Positions 51,104 through 60,118 of a stretch of DNA of 64,000 bases are shown here, piece after piece (position 1 is the stretch's first letter; each line of letters begins with the position of its first letter). Position numbers and translations under genes: made by a program. The notes beneath the pieces were generated by a model. It did no database searches, was not told the DNA's origin, and saw only the letters and a program-made list of their open reading frames with translations. The DNA is from an uncultured Sutterella sp. (GTDB lineage: Bacteria > Pseudomonadota > Gammaproteobacteria > Burkholderiales > Burkholderiaceae_F), in NCBI GenBank assembly GCA_900544255.1, contig UQUM01000006.1, positions 1 through 64,000 of the forward strand, given 5' to 3'.

Positions 51104-52618
51104 ATGCAGAGAAGAGCATTCACTCTCGGTGCGGCCGCCCTCGCGGTCGCAGGCACTTTGTCCCTCTCCATGAACGTCGCGATGGCTAAAGACATCGCCA
51201 TGACGGCGGACGTCGTCGTGATCGGTGCCGGTACGGCCGGTACGGCCGCGGCTTTGGCAGCGGCGGAAACGGGTGCGAAGGTCATCACCCTTGAAAAGAA
51301 GGCGACCGTCGGCGGCACCGGCAATTTCTCCGAAGGCATCATGGCGGTCGAAAGTTCTATGCAGCGCGATTGGAACTACAACCTCACGAAGGATCAGGCC
51401 TTCAAGATGATCATGGACTACGGCCACTGGCGCGGGGACGCGCGCATGGTGCGTGCTTTCCTTGAAAAGACGGCGTCTACCATCGACTGGATGAAGAGCT
51501 ATGGGGTGAAGTTCGAAAAACTCTATTCGAACTATCCGGGCGGCCTTTATACGTGGCACATTTACGAAGGTCGCGGCGCCGGCTGGATCAACCTCTTCCA
51601 GAAGAAGTACGCGGAAATGGGGCAGAAGCTCCTTCTTGAAACCCCCGCGAAGAGCCTCATTCAGAAGGACGGCAAGATCGTGGGCGTCGTGGCTGAAAAC
51701 GACGACGGCGACAAGATCACCATCAAGGCGGGCGCCGTCATCATTGCGACGGGCGGTTTCGGTGCTAATCCCGAAATGATGAAGAAGTATATGCGCTTCC
51801 CCGGCGTGGACGGTCTCGCGCAGGCTGGCAAAACGGGCGACGGCATCAACATGGCTTGGAATGCGGGCGCCGGCAAAGACGGCACCGAAGTACAGGCGTC
51901 TTATCGTCCGGGTCCCAAGGGAATCGGTACCACGAACCACGTGGCGGCTTCCGCCAAGCAGCCGCACTTGTGGCTTGATCCGCAGGGCCGCCGCTTCTGC
52001 GACGAAACGATCATGCTCAATTGGCCGTTTGCAGGTAATGCGCTGGAACGCATCGGCGGATCGATGTGGGTCGTGTACGACCAGAAGACTCTGAACTACA
52101 TGGTCAAGGAAAAGGGCATCGACTTGGGCGTGGGCGTCATGGTGCCCGTGACGACGAAGCTGACGAACTTCGAGAAGGAATGGCCGGCTGCGGAAAAGGC
52201 GGGTTGGGCCGTGAAGGCTTCGAGCCTCAAAGAACTCGCGAAGAAGACCGGGATGGATCTTGAAACGCTCAAGGCGAGCGTGAAGGAATATAACGGCTTT
52301 GCCGCCGTGCGTCACGACGGTGAATTCGCGAAGGCCCCCGAATACCTGCGCGCCGTGGAAAAGGCGCCTTACTACGCCATCAAGATGGTGGCAACGTCCT
52401 TGGGGACGTTGGGCGGCATTAAGTCCAACGAACACTTCCAGGTCGTGAAGCAGGACGGTACCCCGATCCCCGGGCTTTACTGCGCGGGTAACGACGTGGG
52501 CGGTATGTACGGCGACAGCTATGACCTCCTGATGGCGGGTTCCACCATCGCCTGGGCCGTCAATTCCGGCCGTATCGCCGCGGAAAACGCGGTGAAGTAC
52601 GCGAAGAAGGCGAAGTAA
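51104..52618 (+). CDS. Tat-exported FAD-dependent reductase (flavocytochrome c / fumarate-reductase-like, no haem domain)
   Basis: The 504-residue protein has a twin-arginine signal (MQRRAFTLGAAALAVAG) and a FAD_binding_2 fold: ADVVVIGAGTAGTAAALAAA, AVIIATGGFGANPEMMKKYM and PGLYCAGNDVGGMYGDSYD. No CxxCH is present, so electrons must come from a separate cytochrome. Relatives reduce fumarate, urocanate or other enoates in the periplasm; the substrate here is unknown. AAGGAA precedes the ATG. A Crp/Fnr regulator gene is convergent, as seen for substrate-specific respiratory reductases. Confidence 0.88.
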   Translation: MQRRAFTLGAAALAVAGTLSLSMNVAMAKDIAMTADVVVIGAGTAGTAAALAAAETGAKVITLEKKATVGGTGNFSEGIMAVESSMQRDWNYNLTKDQAFKMIMDYGHWRGDARMVRAFLEKTASTIDWMKSYGVKFEKLYSNYPGGLYTWHIYEGRGAGWINLFQKKYAEMGQKLLLETPAKSLIQKDGKIVGVVAENDDGDKITIKAGAVIIATGGFGANPEMMKKYMRFPGVDGLAQAGKTGDGINMAWNAGAGKDGTEVQASYRPGPKGIGTTNHVAASAKQPHLWLDPQGRRFCDETIMLNWPFAGNALERIGGSMWVVYDQKTLNYMVKEKGIDLGVGVMVPVTTKLTNFEKEWPAAEKAGWAVKASSLKELAKKTGMDLETLKASVKEYNGFAAVRHDGEFAKAPEYLRAVEKAPYYAIKMVATSLGTLGGIKSNEHFQVVKQDGTPIPGLYCAGNDVGGMYGDSYDLLMAGSTIAWAVNSGRIAAENAVKYAKKAK

Positions 52619-52634
52619 TCGCCTTCAGGGACCC

Positions 52635-53375
52635 TCAGTCAAAGACAGAACGCGGCCCGTACCCTTCGAGGTCGCGTTCCGTGTAGTGATGATCGTCCCA
52701 ATCGTAAACATCGTGAAAGAGACGGGAAGCGACCGCGAGGTTCTTCCCGTTTCGTTTGGCAAGCCCCGCTTTTTCCCAGTCGGTGAGAATGCGGTAGACC
52801 GACATGCGGGACAGATTGACGACGTCGCCGATGAGTTCGTTGCTGATCAAAAGCGGAATGACGTTCTCGCCTTCGTGAAGGGGAAGGCCGTACGCCGCGA
52901 GCAGCACCCGCAGGAAAAGCTTCACGCGGGCTTCGGCGCCGAGGGTGAAATTGGCCGTCATTCCTTCGATATGACTTTCCTGCTTGCGGATGAGCTGCTG
53001 ACTTTCCGTGAGAAGCAGCTGCGGGTCACGCAGGTACTCGGCGAGAAGGTCGCTGCGTTTGACGATCCACACGTCTGAATCCTGCAGCGTGCGCGACGTC
53101 ACGTTGACGCGTTCGCCGGAAAAACACGTGATGTCGCCCATGGTGCGTCCCGGAATGATGAGGGACAAAATCGCCGTGTGGCCCGGCGTCGTGCGGTTGA
53201 CCCAGTAGGCGGCGAGCCCCTTCTCCAGGAAAAAGAGTACCGGCGCCTCTCCGCCGCTTTTAAGCGTCTCCCCCTTTTTGACGTGAATCTTCCGGCCGTA
53301 TTTTCGGTATAGCGTCTGCAGGACTTCGGGTTCCGATGGGTGAATCCAAGGCAACGTGCGGAAGATCTGGCGCAT
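52635..53375 (-). CDS. Crp/Fnr-family transcriptional regulator
   Basis: The 246-residue protein has an N-terminal cyclic-nucleotide-binding-like beta barrel (KKGETLKSGGEAPVLFFLEKG) and a C-terminal Crp helix-turn-helix (LIGDVVNLSRMSVYRILTDW). The N-terminal Cys cluster of FNR is absent, so it is not an Fe-S oxygen sensor of that type. I start at the ATG ending at 53375, because a TATAAT -10 at 53413-53418 lies just before the longer TTG frame and leaves a leader of about 30 nt. It is convergent with the flavoprotein gene and may regulate it. Confidence 0.83.
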   Translation of the reverse strand: MRQIFRTLPWIHPSEPEVLQTLYRKYGRKIHVKKGETLKSGGEAPVLFFLEKGLAAYWVNRTTPGHTAILSLIIPGRTMGDITCFSGERVNVTSRTLQDSDVWIVKRSDLLAEYLRDPQLLLTESQQLIRKQESHIEGMTANFTLGAEARVKLFLRVLLAAYGLPLHEGENVIPLLISNELIGDVVNLSRMSVYRILTDWEKAGLAKRNGKNLAVASRLFHDVYDWDDHHYTERDLEGYGPRSVFD

Positions 53376-53412
53376 GGCGGTAAGGAAAGTTAAGAAAGAC
53401 GGACGAGCCAAA

Positions 53413-53418
53413 ATTATA
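53413..53418 (-). promoter_or_regulatory. -10 element of the Crp/Fnr gene
   Basis: TATAAT on the minus strand has no good -35 at 17 bp, suggesting a weak or activated promoter. It sets the downstream start choice for the Crp/Fnr gene. Confidence 0.5.
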
Positions 53419-53473
53419 GGGGCGTGACTTTGCCGCTAGACTTCGCCCATTCTTTATCTGACACACTGTCACT

Positions 53474-54277
53474 ATGCTCGTTCATCCTCAGTTTGATCCC
53501 GTGGCCCTGCATGTGGGGCCGGTCGCCGTACATTGGTACGGTTTGATGTATCTGGTGGGCTTTGCGCTGTTTCTTCTGTTGGGGCGACTGCGTTCCCGCG
53601 ACGGTTGGCGAGGGATGACGGCAGACGATGTGGAAGATCTCCTCTTTTACGGTGTGGTCGGCGTGATTTTGGGCGGTCGCCTGGGGTTCTGTCTTTTTTA
53701 TCAGCCGGAATGGTATTTGTCGCATCCGTTGGATGTTTTCAAAGTTTGGCAGGGCGGCATGAGTGCGCACGGCGGCATGATCGGTTCCATTCTGGCGCTT
53801 GCGGTTTTTGCCAAAATCAAAGGCAAGAATTTTTGGACGGCGGCGGACTTTACGGCCCCGTTGGTCCCGCTGGGACTTTTTTTCGGTCGCCTCGGCAACT
53901 TCGTCAACGGAGAACTCTGGGGACGGCTGGCGGATCCGGAATTGCCCTGGGCGATGATTTTTCCGCAGTCGGGAAGTCTTGCCCCGCGGCACCCGTCGCA
54001 GCTGTATGAAGCGGGGTTGGAAGGTCTTGCACTCTTTACGCTTCTTTGGTGGTTATCTGTCAAGCCCCGGCGCCGCGGCGTGGTGTCGGCTCTCTTTTGC
54101 ATCGGCTATGGCGTCGTGCGTTTCATCGTGGAATTTTTCCGTGAACCGGACGCGTATTTGGGATTGGGGCTTTTCGGTCTCTCCCGCGGCCAGTGGTTGT
54201 CACTGCCGTTGATACTCTTGGGGGCGGCGATTCTTCTGGTTGTGAGTCGCAGGACTCAGCCCGCCGGCGAGGCTTGA
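53474..54277 (+). CDS. lgt: Prolipoprotein diacylglyceryl transferase
   Basis: The 267-residue inner-membrane enzyme adds diacylglycerol to lipobox cysteines, for example on the efflux channel at 3587. It shows [42 protein letters not shown] (the Lgt signature) and [13 protein letters not shown]. It has about seven TM helices. A lytic transglycosylase gene starts 3 bp after its stop. Confidence 0.96.
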   Translation: MLVHPQFDPVALHVGPVAVHWYGLMYLVGFALFLLLGRLRSRDGWRGMTADDVEDLLFYGVVGVILGGRLGFCLFYQPEWYLSHPLDVFKVWQGGMSAHGGMIGSILALAVFAKIKGKNFWTAADFTAPLVPLGLFFGRLGNFVNGELWGRLADPELPWAMIFPQSGSLAPRHPSQLYEAGLEGLALFTLLWWLSVKPRRRGVVSALFCIGYGVVRFIVEFFREPDAYLGLGLFGLSRGQWLSLPLILLGAAILLVVSRRTQPAGEA

Positions 54278-54280
54278 CGG

Positions 54281-55060
54281 ATGACGGAAGTTCGGGCCTC
54301 GTCACGGTTCGGCTGGGCGGCGGTGGGTACCGGCGCGGCAGCCCTGCTTCTCTTGAGCGTCGCGGTGTTTCTGTTGCTGCGGGCGGTGACGGTAGCGGCC
54401 GAACCCGCGGAAGTAACGGCCGCCCGACCGCAGGCTTCAACGGCGGAACGGCTCGTTGAGTCGCCCAAAAAGTTTCTCACCTACGAAGAGCGGCTGACGG
54501 TCGTCAAAGAACGACTGACGACCTTTATTGCACGGACTTGGCATAAGCGCAGGGACGACGTTGCAGTGATTGTGGATGAGGCAGTGTCGCTTGGTAAGGC
54601 TTCCGACATTGATCCGATTCTGATCCTCGGTGTCATCACGGTCGAATCGGGTTTCAACGCAAAAGCCGTCAGCAACGCAGGGGCCAAAGGTTTGATGCAG
54701 GTACACGTACGGGTACATGCCGACAAATTCGAGGAACACGGCGGCACGGCGGCTGCTTTTAAGCCGAAGGCCAATATGGCCGTCGGGACGGCGATTCTTG
54801 TGAAGTATCTCGCTCAACAGAAAACGGTGGCCGGAGCGTTGAAGTTTTACGTGGGCGCGGGGTATCGAAAGGGGGACGGCGGGTACGCCCGACGCGTTTT
54901 CTTAGCGGAAAGCCGATTGCTGACCGCGGTTGAAAAGTCGCCCGATGCGGCCCGACAACTGGTACTTCGCAAAAAAGAAGGGATGTCTTTCCGACTGCTG
55001 TCCGGTAAGCGGGGTGATTGGAGCGACTTCTTGGCGTTGGTGCGGCGGGTGCCAGTGTAG
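54281..55060 (+). CDS. Membrane-anchored lytic transglycosylase (SLT domain)
   Basis: The 259-residue protein has an N-terminal TM anchor (GTGAAALLLLSVAVFLLLRA) and a C-terminal SLT domain with ILGVITVESGFNAKAVS (catalytic Glu in ESGF), GAKGLMQVH and AGALKFYVGAGY. It cleaves peptidoglycan between MurNAc and GlcNAc. It is probably translated with lgt. The C-terminal extension after the SLT core has no recognised domain. Confidence 0.88.
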   Translation: MTEVRASSRFGWAAVGTGAAALLLLSVAVFLLLRAVTVAAEPAEVTAARPQASTAERLVESPKKFLTYEERLTVVKERLTTFIARTWHKRRDDVAVIVDEAVSLGKASDIDPILILGVITVESGFNAKAVSNAGAKGLMQVHVRVHADKFEEHGGTAAAFKPKANMAVGTAILVKYLAQQKTVAGALKFYVGAGYRKGDGGYARRVFLAESRLLTAVEKSPDAARQLVLRKKEGMSFRLLSGKRGDWSDFLALVRRVPV

Positions 55061-55129
55061 TTTTAAAATGGCGGGGCTGTCGGCGCAGACCGTTGCAAGA
55101 CGTTCTGTACCGAATCGTGCCCGGGAAAA

Positions 55130-55528
55130 TTAAAGACGGCTGAGATTGACCTGGATGTACTTATTCAAGTTTTTGATCCAACGGTTGTAATTGCGGTGAA
55201 TATCAGGAACGCCGTCCTTCATACGGTAATTCAGTCCGTCGGAATCAACATAGTCAATGCGGTATTCTTTTTCAGAATACGTAACCTTGACCTTGACCCA
55301 CCATTTGGGATTACGGCTGTAACGAAGTAACAGATTGCCGGGCCTATTTTCCAGTACGGTCCAATTGGTGGAAATAGCAGAAGCGGTCACACATTTTTGC
55401 AGCTGTTCCATCGAAACAGGCGTTACGATTTGTTGTACCGGTAGCTGAATCATGGGATTAGCACTGACGGTAGATGATGCCGCGATGATGGCCGTGGCAA
55501 CGGCTGTGAATAAGGCACGTTTAATCAT
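55130..55528 (-). CDS. Small secreted protein at the end of the APE operon
   Basis: The 132-residue protein has a signal peptide (ALFTAVATAIIAASSTVSA) and a compact domain with GNLLLRYSRNPKWWVKVKV, YRIDYVDSDGLNYRMK and IHRNYNRWIKNLNKYIQ. I recognise the pattern from small exported hypothetical proteins but no function. Its ATG overlaps the stop of the MMPL exporter gene by 8 bp, so it is translationally coupled and is the last gene of the operon. E. coli-type APE clusters have a lipoprotein gene after the exporter; no lipobox is present here. Confidence 0.75.
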   Translation of the reverse strand: MIKRALFTAVATAIIAASSTVSANPMIQLPVQQIVTPVSMEQLQKCVTASAISTNWTVLENRPGNLLLRYSRNPKWWVKVKVTYSEKEYRIDYVDSDGLNYRMKDGVPDIHRNYNRWIKNLNKYIQVNLSRL

Positions 55529-57818
55529 GACAAACTCCTAAAGAACCTGCGGGTCGCAGGAGCATTGTATAAAACCAAACCAGAAAAAGCCCGATGCTCA
55601 ACGACAGGCCAAAGTGGCAGAGTGCTGGAGTTGAGGAAAATGCCAGCAGCCCGAAGGAAAGAAGTGTGCTGAGGGCGGCTAGAAATACCGACAGAAGGGC
55701 GGTTTTTTCTCCGGGTTTGGTGTAAAGCAGCACGGCATAGTCAGCGCCCAATCCTAAGAGGAGGATCATCGGCAGAACGGTGAAGAGGGACACCGGGACG
55801 GACAACCAGCCAAGAATCCCGACGGTGCAGAGAAGGGCTGCCGCCGTCGGCAACGCCATGAAAAATGCCTGCCGGCGGTAATTGCACCAGAGGAAAGCCG
55901 TCATCAGGAAAAACGAAGCGCCGAGGACTTTGATCGTCAGGCTGCGCCAGTGGCTGAGACTGAGACGAATGGTTCCCGTCGTATCAATGAAATGGATGTC
56001 CGGTTGCCGTGATGCGACGGATTGGAGTGCCTTTAATGATTCCGGTTTGACGCCGGAGAGAAAGACGACGGTTTCGATATCAGAAAGCCAGAAAGGACGA
56101 TAAAACTCACCGACGCGGCTTGTGAGCCAATCGGACAGCGTCAGAGGGCGTGAGACGGTTGCGGACGGCATTTCAACGCGGGAACCGAGTTTTTGTTCAA
56201 CCAGTCGTCGGACTTTGAGGTTGACGGCTTCGACGAGTTGACGGTCAGTCGCCTGACGGATGAGCGGCAACAGAGGGCCTTCACCGGTGCGGTACCCTGT
56301 GAGGAGTCCTTTTTTCACCAGTCGGTCAAGTTGGGGGCGCAACGTGGAAAGCCGATGGAGAACTTCATCGGTTGTTTGGGCACGGATGACAAAAAATTGC
56401 CCGGGACTCGTCGGAGAAATTTTTTCCGACACCGACTGCTGTTCAGCGAGTACGGCGGTGGGAATGCTGTTTAAAAGCCGCAGTTCATCTCCCGTCTTTA
56501 GCTGAAACCATCCCGGTATGGCGGCACAGATGAAAAGGGCCGTGACGGCGAGGGCCTTGGCTTGCGAAAACGGAAGAGCCTGCCCCAAAAAAGTCCCCCA
56601 ACGATCAGTCGCCGAAGGCAGGGGACGGGGTTTGGCAACGGTCGGCCCCAATAGTATGACGAAACAGAAGGCGGATGAAAGACCGGCGATGCAAAAAAGT
56701 GCCATCTGCCGCAGGATCGGCATGGGAACGATCAACATGACGCTGTACCCGGCGAGCGTCGTCAAAAGAGAGACCGAAAGACTCTTCAAAAGAGAACGAC
56801 GGGCTGCGTAAGCGCTCGGCTGCTGAAAGAGTTCGGTGAGAAAGTGAAAGACATAGTCGGCGGCAATGCCGAGGAGCGTGGCACCGAATACCAGGGTAAG
56901 CAGGTGAATTTCGCCGAAAACGAGAAAAACGGCGCTCACCGCCGTCAGAAAGCTCAGTCCCAGTGTCACGACCATTGAGACCGCCGGCGTGACGGCTCGG
57001 TAGAAAAAGAGGACGAGAAGGACGACGCCGAGGGCGGAGAAAGTACCGATGAAGGACGCTTCTTTTTGTGCGGCAGAGGCGGCGGCTTCGCTCAAAAGCA
57101 GGGGACCTGCCGCTTCAATGACGGCCAGGGAAAACGTTGACTGAGCTTGGTGTCGTGCTTCACGGACGGCATCCGTGATCGGCGTGCCGGAAAGACGTAG
57201 CGTTTCTGCGGCCGTGACGTTGAGAACGACGGCAAAATGTGACGGATCGGACGGAGACCCTACGGTGAGAAAGCGCCCTCGGACAGAAAAATGAGGATTA
57301 GTAAAGAGCTCTTGAAAACGGTTCGCAAAGAGGCCGAGGGGATCATCCTGCCAAGGGAGAAAAACGGACGAAATCGGACGATAAAGATGCTTGAGCGCTC
57401 TTCGTAGAAGTTGCGCGTTGTCTGCCGTTTCAATGAACTGACGATCGCTGTCGGTCAGAAAGCTGTTGCGATACGGTGCCAGAGATTGAACCGTCTGTCG
57501 GAGTGATTCGGAATCTGCATGAGTGACGGTGAGGCCGCTCTCCGTCAGGGACTTTTCAGTAAGTTCCGCGGCCTGGAGCGCATTTTCGGCTGTGTCGGCA
57601 CCGACGGTGACGAATAAATGCCGGGCATTGTTGTCGGCAACGGCAGTAAAGAGGTCGTTCTTTTGAACCGTCTCAGCTTCTGCGGGGAGGAGTGAACGGA
57701 AATCAGTTTTGACGGCGCTTCGGTCAAACGTTGCAACGGCAGCCGCGATCAACAAAACAACGAAGAGACACCAAGCGAGGGCGGCTCGCCGGAAAAAAGC
57801 CTCAGAAGGACATGTCAC
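55521..57818 (-). CDS. MMPL/RND-family exporter of the APE cluster
   Basis: The 765-residue inner-membrane protein has two repeats of one TM helix, a periplasmic domain and a TM bundle (FIGTFSALGVVLLVLFF; GADYAVLLYTKPGEKTALL near the end), the MMPL layout. LGIAADYVFHFLTELFQ and LGLGADYAVLLYT are the matching TM4-like segments. It probably exports the aryl-polyene lipid. It begins with GTG overlapping the LolA-like stop (GTGA), so translation is coupled. Confidence 0.85.
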   Translation of the reverse strand: MTCPSEAFFRRAALAWCLFVVLLIAAAVATFDRSAVKTDFRSLLPAEAETVQKNDLFTAVADNNARHLFVTVGADTAENALQAAELTEKSLTESGLTVTHADSESLRQTVQSLAPYRNSFLTDSDRQFIETADNAQLLRRALKHLYRPISSVFLPWQDDPLGLFANRFQELFTNPHFSVRGRFLTVGSPSDPSHFAVVLNVTAAETLRLSGTPITDAVREARHQAQSTFSLAVIEAAGPLLLSEAAASAAQKEASFIGTFSALGVVLLVLFFYRAVTPAVSMVVTLGLSFLTAVSAVFLVFGEIHLLTLVFGATLLGIAADYVFHFLTELFQQPSAYAARRSLLKSLSVSLLTTLAGYSVMLIVPMPILRQMALFCIAGLSSAFCFVILLGPTVAKPRPLPSATDRWGTFLGQALPFSQAKALAVTALFICAAIPGWFQLKTGDELRLLNSIPTAVLAEQQSVSEKISPTSPGQFFVIRAQTTDEVLHRLSTLRPQLDRLVKKGLLTGYRTGEGPLLPLIRQATDRQLVEAVNLKVRRLVEQKLGSRVEMPSATVSRPLTLSDWLTSRVGEFYRPFWLSDIETVVFLSGVKPESLKALQSVASRQPDIHFIDTTGTIRLSLSHWRSLTIKVLGASFFLMTAFLWCNYRRQAFFMALPTAAALLCTVGILGWLSVPVSLFTVLPMILLLGLGADYAVLLYTKPGEKTALLSVFLAALSTLLSFGLLAFSSTPALCHFGLSLSIGLFLVWFYTMLLRPAGSLGVCHD

Positions 57819-58429
57819 TGCAGGGCCTCCAATCGTTCAGTATCCCGGGGACTGAGTTGGGGATTCCGGGAGACCCGCGAGAAATAAATGCGTGTCAGGG
57901 AACCGTCGGTTTGCGATATCTGGACGGACTGCAGAACGTCATTTCCCGTCAAGAGGATTTCCGTTAAAACGTTTTCCAGCTGACCGCCTTTGGGAGAAGC
58001 GAGCAGTTGCCAGTGATCCGGCGTACCTGAGGGCGAGAGGAAAAAATGGTTGCGGAGTTCATCGGACTCCGCGGTCAAGAGCTTCTGCACGACGTCAACG
58101 GCTTGCCCTGCATAGGCCGATGGCGACGTGATCCAGCCCCCCTTCTCATCGAGTTCCCCGCGTTTGACGGCGGAAAATCCCAAGCAGTCTTCAAAGGGTT
58201 CCGTCGTCACCCAAAGCAGGCCTTTGGCTTGGGAGAGCACAAGGCGCCCGCGGCTTGTAAGCGTTACGGCTACCGCCGGCGTTTTCTTTGTCAACGTGAA
58301 GTCGGCGGTGAGAACGTCGGGCTGTTTCACGATTCGGAGAATGTCTTCCACGGTAACGGGGGCGGCGGCCGCAACGGCTGCCGTAAAACCGATGACGACG
58401 GCGAAAAGACGGCGGAGGAGAAAATGCAT
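57815..58429 (-). CDS. LolA-like outer-membrane carrier of the APE cluster
   Basis: The 204-residue protein has a signal peptide (LLRRLFAVVIGFTAAVAAAA) and a LolA-type domain (LTADFTLTKKTPAVAVTLTS, GRLVLSQAKGLLWVTTEPF). LolA relatives in APE operons are thought to carry the lipid-linked product across the periplasm. The start at 58429 is chosen because it follows the acyltransferase stop by 1 bp (TGACATG); a longer frame to 58546 overlaps that gene. Confidence 0.82.
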   Translation of the reverse strand: MHFLLRRLFAVVIGFTAAVAAAAPVTVEDILRIVKQPDVLTADFTLTKKTPAVAVTLTSRGRLVLSQAKGLLWVTTEPFEDCLGFSAVKRGELDEKGGWITSPSAYAGQAVDVVQKLLTAESDELRNHFFLSPSGTPDHWQLLASPKGGQLENVLTEILLTGNDVLQSVQISQTDGSLTRIYFSRVSRNPQLSPRDTERLEALQ

Positions 58430-58430
58430 G

Positions 58431-59375
58431 TCAGTGATCCTTTCCCGTACCTTGATGCCAAAAATTGAAGAAATTGAACCAGTCCCAGGGGGAAGCGCAC
58501 AGTTCTTCGGTGAGTTTGTCGGCAAACGCTTGGGTAATGAAGGCAAAATGCGCGGCCCGAACTTTGCGGGCGACCGGACGCGGTTCCCACAAAGGGCTGA
58601 AGGTGACGCGGTAACGGGCGTCGGTCTCAGTTTCCCGGCGGCAGATCATGGACCACAACGGACACTGCAGCAGTGTGGCAAGCAGAATAAAACCGTTCGG
58701 GAAGGGCGCTTCTTCTCCCAAAAATTCGGCGTAAGAAACGGCATCGGAACCGATGGGGGTGCGGTCTCCCACGATCACGAGGTAGTCGCCGGCGGCGATT
58801 TTTTCCGACAGGAGGACGAGCGTTGCCGGCGTGAGGGACGAAACTTCAATATGACTTAATTCCAAGGAAGGATTGAGTTTCGTGAGAATCCGCATGAAGC
58901 GACGGCTCATTTTTGTGTGAGTCAAAATGTGAAGTTGCCGAACCATCTTTTTTTCGGCGATGACCTGACAGAGTTCGAGGCATCCCATGTGGCTTGTGAC
59001 GAGCACGGCGCCTCGGTGATCGGCAAAGAGCGCTTCACGGCCGACGACGTGAAGGTCTTTGTCCTTGAACTGATTGCCGGCGGCCAGGAGTTTGTCCAGC
59101 AACGTATCAGCAAAGCGAAAGAAGTGTCGCAACGTCGTGAAGACCGTTGGTTTTGTTTTCAAAAGACCGGCGGCGTAGGCGTGCCGTAGGTAACCGAGAC
59201 TCACACGCCGCATGTCGGGGAGAATTGCCCAATAAACGACCAATACCGGCCAGACGGAGAGCCAAAAGAGCGGGCGTCCGCCGATACGGTAAAAGAAATA
59301 CAAAAGACGAATGCCGGTAACTGCTGTGGTTTCGGTGATTGAAGACCAGTGTTCGGCCGAAGCGCGATGACTCAT
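58431..59375 (-). CDS. LpxL/HtrB-like acyltransferase of the APE cluster
   Basis: The 314-residue membrane-associated protein belongs to the lipid A acyltransferase family: SHMGCLELCQVIAEKK holds the catalytic HX4E, with VGDRTPIGSD further on. It probably transfers an acyl or polyene chain onto a glycolipid. Its ATG overlaps the glycosyltransferase stop (ATGA). In E. coli-type clusters I recall the glycosyltransferase and acyltransferase as one protein; here they are two genes. Confidence 0.82.
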   Translation of the reverse strand: MSHRASAEHWSSITETTAVTGIRLLYFFYRIGGRPLFWLSVWPVLVVYWAILPDMRRVSLGYLRHAYAAGLLKTKPTVFTTLRHFFRFADTLLDKLLAAGNQFKDKDLHVVGREALFADHRGAVLVTSHMGCLELCQVIAEKKMVRQLHILTHTKMSRRFMRILTKLNPSLELSHIEVSSLTPATLVLLSEKIAAGDYLVIVGDRTPIGSDAVSYAEFLGEEAPFPNGFILLATLLQCPLWSMICRRETETDARYRVTFSPLWEPRPVARKVRAAHFAFITQAFADKLTEELCASPWDWFNFFNFWHQGTGKDH

Positions 59376-60118
59376 AAAGAACTCCGTCGCAGAAGCAGTC
59401 GCGGCAGCCGAAGGAGCATGCCGAAAAAGAGTCGGGTGTGCATCAGGCTGATGCGGATATTGTCTCGCACCAGGTCAAAATGAGAAATGCCGTCTCGCGG
59501 GTAGGTCACGCCGACCGGACGGTTGAGAATCGGCGTTCCCTGCCACAGGAGGCGTACCAGAATTTCGACGTCAAAATCCATACGCTTACCCACATGCTCG
59601 CGTTTCAGAAGCGGCAGAACGGCCGACAGGGGGTACACCCGGAAACCGCAGAGAGCGTCCGTGACGGTTGAAGACAGGGAATTGACGTGTACCCACCAGT
59701 TGGAAATCTGTCGACCTTTGAGACGCACTGTCGGTACGGAGGCGTCGTAAATCGGAAAGCCGCAGATGAGTGCCGTCGGGTGTGCCCGGCCGGCCGAGAG
59801 AAAATCGTCAACCGCCTTAAGGTCGTGCTGACCGTCGGCATCGATCTGCAGAACATGGGTGAAACCGAGGTCGGACGCCACTTCAAAACCCGTGACGACG
59901 GCGGCGCCTTTTCCGCCGTTGACGGCGTGATGTACGGAAAAGACGCCGTCGGTACCGGCCGCAATGCGGCGGATTTCACGCGCGCACGCGGCGTGAGACG
60001 CATCATCCGCTAAGAGTACTGGTAGCCCTTTTTTGCGAAGCGTCGTCACGATGTCGGCGAGACACCGTTCGTGGTCGTAAACCGGAATGAGAACGATCGG
60101 ACGGAAGTCGGGTGCCAT
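59372..60118 (-). CDS. Family-2 glycosyltransferase of the APE cluster
   Basis: The 248-residue GT-A enzyme has FRPIVLIPVYDHERCLADIV, LLADDASHAA and the metal-binding DADGQHD in HVLQIDADGQHDLKAVDDFL. It likely glycosylates the lipid anchor. The ATG at 60118 overlaps the stop of the upstream ligase (TGATG); a GTG three bases earlier is equally possible. Confidence 0.85.
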   Translation of the reverse strand: MAPDFRPIVLIPVYDHERCLADIVTTLRKKGLPVLLADDASHAACAREIRRIAAGTDGVFSVHHAVNGGKGAAVVTGFEVASDLGFTHVLQIDADGQHDLKAVDDFLSAGRAHPTALICGFPIYDASVPTVRLKGRQISNWWVHVNSLSSTVTDALCGFRVYPLSAVLPLLKREHVGKRMDFDVEILVRLLWQGTPILNRPVGVTYPRDGISHFDLVRDNIRISLMHTRLFFGMLLRLPRLLLRRSSL

